Part shown: positions 24,676-31,939 of the stretch, in pieces
How the letters are laid out: each line of letters opens with the position of its first letter
Position numbering within the stretch: the first letter of the stretch is position 1
Assembly: GCA_021773055.1 (NCBI GenBank)
Contig: JAJFKV010000071.1
Span: forward strand, 109,659 to 173,658
DNA: 64,000 nt
Source of the DNA: Woeseiaceae bacterium
GTDB lineage: Bacteria > Pseudomonadota > Gammaproteobacteria > Steroidobacterales > Woeseiaceae
Direction of reading: 5' to 3'
Program-made: the position numbers and the translations under genes
The notes under the pieces: model-generated
The model's input: only the letters and a program-made list of their open reading frames with translations
What the model was told of the DNA's origin: nothing
Databases searched by the model: none

Positions 24676-26067
24676 TTGGGCCATCTATACATAGCGGCGG
24701 CACACAAGTCCTCCGGCAAAACATCAGTCTCGGTCGGTCTCGCAGCGACCATGGCAAGACGCGGCCTGACGGTGCAACCGTTTAAGAAAGGCCCCGACTA
24801 CATCGATCCTCTCTGGCTTGGCCGGGCTGCCGGAAAGGCCTGCATTAATCTCGATTTCTTCACCATGTCGCACGAAGAGATCAAGCGTAGCTTCGAGGCG
24901 CGGTCGATTCGGAGTGACATTAGCTTGATCGAAGGTAACAAAGGTCTTTTCGACGGCCTGGATGTCGAAGGTTCAGACAGTAATGCTGCGCTCGCGAAAA
25001 TGTTGTCTGCTCCTGTTGTGCTGGTCATTGACACTGTTGGCATAACCCGAGGTATCGCAGCACTGATTAACGGTTATCTTGACTTCGATCGGGATGTCGA
25101 TATTCGTGGCGTAATCCTCAATAAGGTTGGCAGTTCGCGGCATGAGAGCAAACTTCGCGCGGCGCTGGAGCACTACACCGATATCGAAGTGCTGGGTGCC
25201 GTCGGCCGAAATACGGCTTTGCAAATTCCGGAACGACACCTTGGCCTGATCCCGGCGAACGAGACCGAAGATGCCGATGCCACAGTCGCTCGCCTGGCAA
25301 CCGCCGTGTCTGATGCTGTGGATGTCGATCGTGTCATTGAGATCGCAGCCCTGCCTGATAGTGAGGCAAGCGCGGCCACGATCACCCAAGCCGATCGTGT
25401 GAGCCCTGACATCCGTATTGCCATTGCCCGTGACGCTGCCTTCGGTTTCTATTATCCGGACGATCTCGATGCATTCGCGCAGGCTGGCGCTGAACTCGTT
25501 GCCTTCGACACGCTCGCCGATGCCAGGCTCCCCGAGGTAGACGGGCTCTTTATCGGGGGCGGCTTCCCCGAGACTCATTTACCCGCCCTTGCGGCGAATC
25601 GGAGTCTACGTAATGACATCCGACGTAAGCTTGCAGCGGGTATGCCCGCATACGCCGAATGTGGCGGCTTGATGTATCTCTCACAAAATATCCGCTGGCA
25701 TGATGAGGCCTTTGAAATGGTTGGAACCATTGCCGGTGACGTTGTGGTGGAAGACCGCCCGCAGGGTCGAGGGTATGTTGTTCTGAAAGAAACGGGGCTA
25801 GGATTGTGGCCTGCATCGTCGAGTGCGCCCGGCGAGTGTGGCGGTCGTATTCCGGCGCACGAGTTTCACTATGCCCGGCTTGATTTGAATGGCGCTGCGC
25901 CGGTGTATGCTTACGATGTCGTTCGCGGCGAAGGGATCGACGGACAGCATGATGGATTGGTTGTCGGCGACCTGACCGCGGGATTTACACACCAGCGAAA
26001 TACCTCGGCAAACCCCTGGGTTAATCGCTTCGTCGCATTTGTGCGTGAACGAGAAGCTGCTACATAG
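24676..26067 (+). CDS. dsrN: DsrN, siroheme amidase (cobyrinate a,c-diamide synthase-like)
   Basis: A 463-residue glutamine-dependent amidotransferase. An N-terminal P-loop (AAAHKSSGKTS) is followed by a C-terminal class I glutaminase domain with the nucleophile Cys in YAECGGLMYL. DsrN converts siroheme to siro(haem)amide for DsrAB. The start appears to be TTG 24676, directly after the dsrP stop, with no strong ribosome site, so translation likely depends on dsrP. It is the last dsr gene here; dsrR and dsrS do not follow. Confidence 0.94.
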   Translation: MGHLYIAAAHKSSGKTSVSVGLAATMARRGLTVQPFKKGPDYIDPLWLGRAAGKACINLDFFTMSHEEIKRSFEARSIRSDISLIEGNKGLFDGLDVEGSDSNAALAKMLSAPVVLVIDTVGITRGIAALINGYLDFDRDVDIRGVILNKVGSSRHESKLRAALEHYTDIEVLGAVGRNTALQIPERHLGLIPANETEDADATVARLATAVSDAVDVDRVIEIAALPDSEASAATITQADRVSPDIRIAIARDAAFGFYYPDDLDAFAQAGAELVAFDTLADARLPEVDGLFIGGGFPETHLPALAANRSLRNDIRRKLAAGMPAYAECGGLMYLSQNIRWHDEAFEMVGTIAGDVVVEDRPQGRGYVVLKETGLGLWPASSSAPGECGGRIPAHEFHYARLDLNGAAPVYAYDVVRGEGIDGQHDGLVVGDLTAGFTHQRNTSANPWVNRFVAFVREREAAT

Positions 26068-26081
26068 AACCGGAGATCGAA

Positions 26082-26534
26082 ATGAACATTGGGAGACGAA
26101 TATTCTTGCGCACCGGCACAGCGCTCGCCATCCTGGCGGCCCTGCCCCGTGCAGTCCTTGCCGCGGTCTGGCCGGAAAAGGCATTCTCTTCGCCCGTCGC
26201 CAATGGTGCGCTGACCAACCTGTTTGGTTCCGACCAAACCATAGCGTCCGACAAGGTCAGCCTGAAGGCACCGGAGATTGCGGAGAATGGAGCAGTCGTC
26301 CCTCTCAAGATCAAAACGACATTGGATAACGTCGAGTCGATTAGCATCATCGTCGAAAAAAACCCGAGACCGCTGGCGGCCAGTGTGGAGATCCTGCCTG
26401 GAACGTTACCTGAATTTTCGAGCAGGATAAAAATGCGGGAGACCTCGGATGTCATGGTCGCAGTCAAGACCGATACCGGCGTGTACACGACTTCGAAAGA
26501 GATCAAGGTAACGATCGGCGGCTGCGGCGGCTGA
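26082..26534 (+). CDS. soxY: SoxY, sulfur-carrier subunit of SoxYZ
   Basis: A 150-residue protein with a Tat signal (GRRIFLRTGTALAI) and the C-terminal swinging arm GGCGG whose Cys carries thiosulfate-derived sulfur. The arm is intact. It sits 14 bases after dsrN and 25 before soxZ, so sox and dsr genes may share a transcript. The carrier works in the periplasm. Confidence 0.97.
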   Translation: MNIGRRIFLRTGTALAILAALPRAVLAAVWPEKAFSSPVANGALTNLFGSDQTIASDKVSLKAPEIAENGAVVPLKIKTTLDNVESISIIVEKNPRPLAASVEILPGTLPEFSSRIKMRETSDVMVAVKTDTGVYTTSKEIKVTIGGCGG

Positions 26535-26559
26535 GGCCGAAGGACTCGGGAGATAAGCA

Positions 26560-26874
26560 ATGGCGAATACCATCAAAGTTAAGGCCGAGGTATCAGGAAA
26601 CATAGCGGAAGTTAAGAGCCTGATGCTCCACCCCATGGAAACAGGCACCCGCAAGGATGCAGAAACCGGGGAACTGGTTGCTGCAAACCACATTACTCAG
26701 CTGACATTTACCAACAACGACAAACTCGTCATGGTGGCAAACTTCAGTACCGCTGTTTCCAGAGACCCGTATTTCAGCTTCAAGTTTGAGGGCGCCAAGG
26801 TCGGCGACATGTTAAAGGTTGCCTGGGTCGACAGTACCGGTGGCAGTGACGAGTTCGAAACAGCATTGGAATAG
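26560..26874 (+). CDS. soxZ: SoxZ, partner of SoxY
   Basis: A 104-residue immunoglobulin-like protein with the SoxZ pattern MLHPMETGTRKDAETGE and FTNNDKLVMVANFS. It has no signal peptide of its own and is exported with SoxY by the Tat route. GGGAG precedes ATG 26560. Confidence 0.97.
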   Translation: MANTIKVKAEVSGNIAEVKSLMLHPMETGTRKDAETGELVAANHITQLTFTNNDKLVMVANFSTAVSRDPYFSFKFEGAKVGDMLKVAWVDSTGGSDEFETALE

Positions 26875-26878
26875 TTTC

Positions 26879-27733
26879 ATGGGCAGGACATTCACTAGCA
26901 GGCTAACTGGACTACTCGTAGTACTGACCCCTGTCTTGCTCGCCCAGCAGGCGGCAATGGCGGGACCAGAAGAAGACCGGATCGCATTCAGCGCTTTTTA
27001 TACCGCGCGCTTCCCGGACATAGCCATCGCGGATTTTGCCGACGGGATTTACGCAATCGACGAAGACGCACGCGAGCAGTGGCTGGATATAGAAGATTTT
27101 CCACCGTACGAATTTACAATCGATAACGGTGCGGCGCTGTGGCAAAAGGCCTTTGCTTCAGGCGGGACATACGATGATTGCTTTGCAGAGGAGACAGACG
27201 ACATTCGGCCGCACTATCCCCGCTTCGACCCCACCATCGGCGAAGTCGTCACTCTGAAAATAGCCATCAACAATTGCCGCTCGCAGCACGAGCAGACTGC
27301 GTACGCTTACGACAGCTCTGAGATTACTGCGATTACAGCGTTCCTGGCCTACGAGTCACGCGGCAAGCAACTTGACATACGCGTCCCCGAAGGCGAGCCG
27401 CGCGCCCTGAATGCGTACGAGAGTGGCAAGCAGTTCTATTACACCAAGCGTGGCCAGCTAAATTTCGCTTGTTCCGACTGCCACGGTATTTCTTCCGGAC
27501 AATACGTTCGGGCGGACCGGCTGAGCGCTGGCCTGGGTCATCCTACCCATTTCCCCGTCTACCGCTCCAAGACAGGTGGCATGGTTTCACTGCATCAACG
27601 ATTTTCCGGTTGTGTGCGTGACGTGCGAGCAAAGCCGTTTGAACTGCAAAGCGAGGAGTTCAGGAATTTGGAGTACTTCCTCACGTACATGAGCAACGGC
27701 TTCGAAGTCAATGGCCCTGGCTCGCGCAAATAA
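26879..27733 (+). CDS. soxA: SoxA, single-haem cytochrome c of the SoxAX type
   Basis: A 284-residue periplasmic protein with an N-terminal signal peptide ending near AMAG. Only one haem c site is found (C198-x-x-C-H, SDCHG), in the catalytic domain. The N-terminal haem of two-haem SoxA is missing, although Cys remain at DDC and NNC. FSGC after the haem domain holds the likely Cys ligand. SoxAX joins thiosulfate to SoxYZ. soxX and soxB are not in the window. ATG 26879 is preferred because upstream in-frame codons lie inside soxZ. Confidence 0.93.
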   Translation: MGRTFTSRLTGLLVVLTPVLLAQQAAMAGPEEDRIAFSAFYTARFPDIAIADFADGIYAIDEDAREQWLDIEDFPPYEFTIDNGAALWQKAFASGGTYDDCFAEETDDIRPHYPRFDPTIGEVVTLKIAINNCRSQHEQTAYAYDSSEITAITAFLAYESRGKQLDIRVPEGEPRALNAYESGKQFYYTKRGQLNFACSDCHGISSGQYVRADRLSAGLGHPTHFPVYRSKTGGMVSLHQRFSGCVRDVRAKPFELQSEEFRNLEYFLTYMSNGFEVNGPGSRK

Positions 27734-27752
27734 CGGCATGTGGAAGATAGCG

Positions 27753-28325
27753 ATGCGCAAGCTACCACTAACATTCTTAATACTTTTCACGAGTATATCT
27801 TTCGGTGCCGATCTGGACACCAGAAACCCGAGGGAATACTTTTTCATACAGAGCTTCGGAGATCTCCCTGAAGAAATGGACATCGCACGTGAAGACGGCA
27901 AACTCGGCATGCTGCTATTTTTCGAGTCCGACGATTGTGTGTATTGCAGACGTATGCTCAAACAGGTGTTCAGTCAGCGTTCCGTGCAGGATTGGTACGC
28001 CGCACGATTCGTTAGTATCGCAGTCGATGTCTTCGGCGATGTGGAACTGAAAGACTTTGATGGCATCACCCTGCCCTCAAAAGTTTTCGCTAACCAGCGT
28101 CAAATTTTCGCAACGCCGGTTGTGTCGTTCATTGACCTGAACGGTATTGAGATTCATCGTCACTCCGGCATGATCAGGACGCCACAAGAATTAATGCTGC
28201 TCGGTGATTACATTGCAGATGAGCATTACATCGACGCTAGTTACGAAGCCTTCCTGCAGTCACAAGGCGAACAGATCAGCAACGAAATATTGACCACACC
28301 AGCAAGCCTCGGAGACTCGCGTTGA
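27753..28325 (+). CDS. periplasmic thioredoxin-fold protein (SoxW-like)
   Basis: A protein of about 190 residues with a signal peptide (MRKLPLTFLILFTSISFGA) and a thioredoxin-like core with the redox motif CVYC (DDCVYCRRM) and the cis-Pro region FATPVVSF. It probably reduces disulfides or persulfides on Sox or transporter proteins. GGAAG lies 6 bases before ATG 27753. ATG 27738 is an alternative. Its stop overlaps the YeeE-type gene. Confidence 0.85.
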   Translation: MRKLPLTFLILFTSISFGADLDTRNPREYFFIQSFGDLPEEMDIAREDGKLGMLLFFESDDCVYCRRMLKQVFSQRSVQDWYAARFVSIAVDVFGDVELKDFDGITLPSKVFANQRQIFATPVVSFIDLNGIEIHRHSGMIRTPQELMLLGDYIADEHYIDASYEAFLQSQGEQISNEILTTPASLGDSR

Positions 28326-29482
28326 TGGACTGGGAACCAGTACACCAAATCGCCGCACTCGGCCTGTTAGCCGGTATGGTCTTTGGCGCCATAACCAACA
28401 AAACAAATTTTTGCACGATGGGCGCGATCAGCGACTGGGTTAATAGTGGCAGCAAAGATCGGCTCAGAGCCTGGTTTTTGGCTATAGGAATCGCGATTCT
28501 CGCCAGCCAAAGCTTGCACGCTGTCGGTGTGATTAATATGAAGTCGGCGTTTTACCTGACGCCAAATTTCGGCTGGCTCGGCTATATCCTGGGTGGCTTC
28601 TTGTTCGGAATCGGCATGACGCTCGCGTCTGGATGTGGGCAACGCTCGCTCGCAAGGGTTGGTGGCGGCAATCTCAAGTCTCTGGTCGTGGTGCTGTTTC
28701 TCGGCTTTTCAGCCTACATGACGATGCGGGGCTTGCTGGCGTTATTCCGAGTCAATGTGATCGAGGCGAGCAACATGAATCTCGCGAACATCGATATCGC
28801 CGATCAGGGTATTGGCACGCTCATCGCTGCCACTGCCGGATTGGAAAACCTCGCCCGAGTAGACCTTGTCGTCGCTGTCATGTTGGGTGGTGGCCTGATC
28901 GTGTATTCCCTCGCCAGTCGGACTTTTAGAGGAAGTTTCGACAACATTCTGGCTGGGATCACTATCGGTTTGCTTATCCCCGTTGGCTGGTATATCACCG
29001 GCGTAGTCGGATTCGACGACTTCGAGCCGATTCGACTCGAATCGTTTACCTTCATTGGACCAACCGGTGAAAGCCTCATGTACCTGATGACGTTCACGGG
29101 TTCGGAAATCAACTTCGGTATTGCCGGTGTCTTCGGCGTGATACTGGGGTCATTTCTTTACGTCTTGTTTGCCGGTAAGTTTCGCGTGGAAACTTTCACC
29201 GATCATGCGGATATGCTGCGACATATAGGAGGCGCTACATTAATGGGGTTCGGCGGCGTACTCGCACTGGGTTGCTCAATTGGGCAGGGGGTTACGGGGA
29301 TGTCTACGCTGGCACTGGGATCATTAATGGTGCTCATGAGCATCATTTTCGGCTGTGCACTTACTTTGAAAATCCAGTACTACCAACTGGACGATATGAC
29401 ATTCCCTGGTTCCCTGTGGCGATCGTTGGCCGACATGCATTTGCTGCCGGCAAGAATCACGCAAGAACAAAAACCGGATTGA
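28325..29482 (+). CDS. YeeE/YedE family (TsuA/PmpA-like) sulfur-compound transporter
   Basis: A 385-residue membrane protein with about ten helices and the cysteine motifs of the family: NKTNFCTMGAISDW, LASGCGQRSLARVGGGNLKS and LALGCSIGQGVTG. Members carry thiosulfate or sulfur across the inner membrane by way of these Cys. ATG 28325 overlaps the thioredoxin stop (TGATG), so the two are coupled. Position after soxYZA suggests it moves Sox-derived sulfur to the cytoplasm for Dsr. That is inference. Confidence 0.9.
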   Translation: MDWEPVHQIAALGLLAGMVFGAITNKTNFCTMGAISDWVNSGSKDRLRAWFLAIGIAILASQSLHAVGVINMKSAFYLTPNFGWLGYILGGFLFGIGMTLASGCGQRSLARVGGGNLKSLVVVLFLGFSAYMTMRGLLALFRVNVIEASNMNLANIDIADQGIGTLIAATAGLENLARVDLVVAVMLGGGLIVYSLASRTFRGSFDNILAGITIGLLIPVGWYITGVVGFDDFEPIRLESFTFIGPTGESLMYLMTFTGSEINFGIAGVFGVILGSFLYVLFAGKFRVETFTDHADMLRHIGGATLMGFGGVLALGCSIGQGVTGMSTLALGSLMVLMSIIFGCALTLKIQYYQLDDMTFPGSLWRSLADMHLLPARITQEQKPD

Positions 29483-29483
29483 G

Positions 29484-29936
29484 CTAGGGTCGAACCAGCG
29501 TATAGCCCGCAGCGACCGAGTCGATGATCCGCGCTACTCCCGCGCGTACGTATTCAGCATGACCAGTCATTTTCGGCCGAGTGCCTGTCTTCCGTTCTAT
29601 CGTATCGAGGGTGTTTTCGCAGACGTAAAATCGCACCCCGTTATCGACCAGACTGGCGATACGCACTTCGTGTTCACTATCGGCAAACATCAGTCGCACT
29701 CCTTTGCCAAACGTGACGATTTCGATATCGATGTTATCTGGTCCACCGTAATTCTTGATCAGGTTGTTTGCGACATCGAGTACGACCGCCTCGTTTTTCT
29801 GGTCGCTAAGTTGCAAGACTACGTGCACCTCCGCGAACGGCTTCGAATCTCTTGAGTCGTCCGCAAGACTTGACGTCCACGCCATTGCGATGGCGACAGC
29901 AAGCACGAGGAATTTTAGAATTGTAGTTTTGATCAT
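29484..29936 (-). CDS. periplasmic DsrE-family protein
   Basis: A 150-residue protein with an N-terminal signal peptide (MIKTTILKFLVLAVAIAMAWTSS) and a DsrE fold (VHVVLQLSDQKNEAVVLDVANN; VRFYVCENTLD). The Cys in FYVCENT is where related proteins place a persulfide Cys. Unlike DsrEFH it should be periplasmic. It follows the SoxK-like gene by 36 bases and converges on the YeeE-type gene, ending 1 base away. Confidence 0.8.
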   Translation of the reverse strand: MIKTTILKFLVLAVAIAMAWTSSLADDSRDSKPFAEVHVVLQLSDQKNEAVVLDVANNLIKNYGGPDNIDIEIVTFGKGVRLMFADSEHEVRIASLVDNGVRFYVCENTLDTIERKTGTRPKMTGHAEYVRAGVARIIDSVAAGYTLVRP

Positions 29937-29972
29937 CGTTTTGCTCCGGAATTTCCAACTGGTCCGTTGAGT

Positions 29973-30350
29973 CTAGTTGGAGAGAACCCTCTCACTCCAC
30001 GCGCCTTCCTCGAAGTCCGCCTGTCTGATGGCGAGTTCGGCTTGAATTCGTGCCCTGTCCGCCAGTTCGATCGCCAGTTCTTCGTTGCCTTCTGCTGCGG
30101 CTGCAACACCCTGGGCTAACAACGCGTCGGAGGTACTCCATGCATGACCTCTTGAGGCCGAAACCTCGATAGCCACCAGCGCCGCAGCATGCGCCTCCGC
30201 GTAGGAGGTACTTGGTGCCGGTGCCACATATTCATCAACGGTAACGGTGGGCGACTCCGCGACCGCCTGATCTTCTACGTTGTCTGCCGATTCGCTACAT
30301 CCACAAACAACGATGATCATAGCGACAGGAAAAATCTGCTTCATGTTCAT
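29973..30350 (-). CDS. lipoprotein resembling SoxXA-binding protein SoxK
   Basis: A 125-residue protein with a lipoprotein signal ending at VVCGCS. The mature part has an acidic linker, then a helical domain: a Trp-containing helix (SRGHAWSTSDALLAQG) followed by AAAEGNEELAIELADRARIQAELAIRQA. This Trp-helix / small-A-helix pattern is that of SoxK (SAXB), which binds SoxAX and stimulates it. GAGAGGGA precedes ATG 30350. Because the nearby SoxA has one haem, as in SoxK-using systems, the assignment is attractive but rests on pattern memory. Confidence 0.55.
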   Translation of the reverse strand: MNMKQIFPVAMIIVVCGCSESADNVEDQAVAESPTVTVDEYVAPAPSTSYAEAHAAALVAIEVSASRGHAWSTSDALLAQGVAAAAEGNEELAIELADRARIQAELAIRQADFEEGAWSERVLSN

Positions 30351-30488
30351 AATCCCTCTCAAGTGCTGCCCTGTCAGCATAGTCGAGCCCTGACGTATTT
30401 GCGAACTTGCCACAGGAGCCTAAAATCGTACACTAAATTGAGTTATTGAATGACAGTTGGGTAAACTATCGGCAGACGACAGGAGTCC

Positions 30489-30620
30489 ATGCATATCCAG
30501 ATATCGAGAAACATGTTCGCGATACTTTTCACCTGCACATCGCTCGGCGTGCTCGCACAGGAAACTTTCATCGACATTGTATATCCTGACGCGCGCGAAC
30601 ATCTCGGACCCACCGAGTAA
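30489..30620 (+). CDS. 43-residue putative secreted peptide upstream of greB
   Basis: A short frame with AGGAG four bases before ATG 30489, encoding a signal-like N-terminus (RNMFAILFTCTSLGVLAQ) and a 20-residue polar tail. It stops 6 bases before greB. A good ribosome site and tight coupling argue for expression, perhaps as a leader that sets greB translation. No homologue is recognised. Confidence 0.4.
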   Translation: MHIQISRNMFAILFTCTSLGVLAQETFIDIVYPDAREHLGPTE

Positions 30621-30626
30621 TAGCAC

Positions 30627-31118
30627 ATGGGACGCTGGCGACCACCCGCTCCAAGCTCGTCACCGTACATAAGCCCGGCGGGCTTCACTGCTTTGCAAAA
30701 GGAGTTGGATGACATCTGGTTACGCCGACGCGATGTTGTCAAAGCCCTGGCAGATGCCGCTGCAGAGGGCGATCGCTCGGAAAATGCCGAATATATTTAT
30801 AGAAAGAAAGAGCTCGGCGGCCTGGACTATCGCATTCGGTATCTGCAAAAACGACTGCCTGCACTAAATGTAGTACGAGAGCATCCGAAGAGCGATGCTA
30901 TCTATTTCGGTGCGATCGTGGAGTTACGTGACGACACCGACAACACACACACTTATCGGATCGTAGGTCCGGATGAAACTGACGCCAGGACATCCGCGAT
31001 CAGCATGGACTCGCCACTCGCCAAAGCATTGCTTGCCAAACGGGTTAACGATGAAATCGTGCTTGATACAGAAGATAAGCACGTAGTGATGACCGTGGAA
31101 TCCATTCGCTATCAGTGA
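30627..31118 (+). CDS. greB: transcription elongation factor GreB
   Basis: A 163-residue Gre factor: an N-terminal coiled coil with acidic tip residues ([15 protein letters not shown]) that reach into the RNA polymerase channel to trigger cleavage of backtracked RNA, then a C-terminal FKBP-like domain ([18 protein letters not shown]). The early [17 protein letters not shown] segment is GreB-like. Full length. Confidence 0.93.
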   Translation: MGRWRPPAPSSSPYISPAGFTALQKELDDIWLRRRDVVKALADAAAEGDRSENAEYIYRKKELGGLDYRIRYLQKRLPALNVVREHPKSDAIYFGAIVELRDDTDNTHTYRIVGPDETDARTSAISMDSPLAKALLAKRVNDEIVLDTEDKHVVMTVESIRYQ

Positions 31119-31287
31119 TATTCGTCACCCAAATCAACAATCATTGTCAGAAGAGAATGTCGAATGATAAGAGCTCGGCGCAGGGTTGCCGCCGATACGC
31201 CAATCGGTCACGTGATTCGCCTGATCGGGTGAGCATTGAACAGGTGTCGGTCCGGGATAGGAACTCCGGCGGTAACTAACGACGCGT

Positions 31288-31318
31288 ACAAAAAAACGGC
31301 CCCTTCCGGGGCCGTTAT
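31288..31318 (-). terminator. rho-independent terminator for the 31350-31820 gene
   Basis: Read on the minus strand, a 9-bp perfect stem (AACGGCCCC / GGGGCCGTT, loop GGAA) is followed by seven T. It lies 34 bases past the stop of the minus-strand secreted-protein gene. The rest of the 31119-31349 gap shows nothing else I can name. Confidence 0.9.
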
Positions 31319-31349
31319 CTCAAGCTAAGCTTGAAAGTACGCGCGTCTG

Positions 31350-31820
31350 TTATTCGGCTTCTGCAACGTGGTGATGACCGACGTCACTTTCAGCTTCCGC
31401 GACTTTGGAAATGTAACTTGCCCAAATCTCCGCAGCCTTGTCAGGGCCACCGGATAACTCTGCAAGAGCCGCGAACCATTTCACGTCGTCCGGTGAGCGA
31501 TACCATTCCAGATCGGCCATACCGCCGGCCATCTCCCAAATGTAGGTCGCATCCCATTTTCCGGTTTGATAGTGAATAGCCATTATCGGACCCGGTGTTC
31601 CTGCTTTTTTCCCGGCTGCCACAAAGTGCTCAGAAATTATTTCCATCGCCGACTCTCGTTGCCCCGGCTTGAACGCGACGTTCGTGATAGTCAGGTACTT
31701 CGCGTCATCCCCTTGCGTGATGGGGCCTTCATCTTCGTCCTGGGCATAGGAGGGAGCTGATAAAAACAACATTGCTGTTGCCAGGCCAAGTGTCGTGCTA
31801 ATTGCTTTTGTTATTGTCAT
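31350..31820 (-). CDS. secreted protein of unknown function with His-rich C-terminus
   Basis: 156 residues with a clear signal peptide (cleavage near SYA-QDEDEG). The mature part (YLTITNVAFKPGQRESAMEIISEHF ... YIWEMAGGMADLEWY) looks like a dimeric alpha-beta barrel of the antibiotic monooxygenase type, and it ends in DVGHHHVAEAE. It has its own terminator and is divergent from the malic enzyme gene. Family not firmly recognised. Confidence 0.75.
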   Translation of the reverse strand: MTITKAISTTLGLATAMLFLSAPSYAQDEDEGPITQGDDAKYLTITNVAFKPGQRESAMEIISEHFVAAGKKAGTPGPIMAIHYQTGKWDATYIWEMAGGMADLEWYRSPDDVKWFAALAELSGGPDKAAEIWASYISKVAEAESDVGHHHVAEAE

Positions 31821-31939
31821 TCTAATTTTCCCCAGTGAGTGAACTTTTCCAGTCTACCCTAATATTCAAGTTATGCGATCAAGGACGACTAATTCCATTA
31901 CACTCGCATCATCACGAGCTTCTTGGTTTGAGCAAAACT

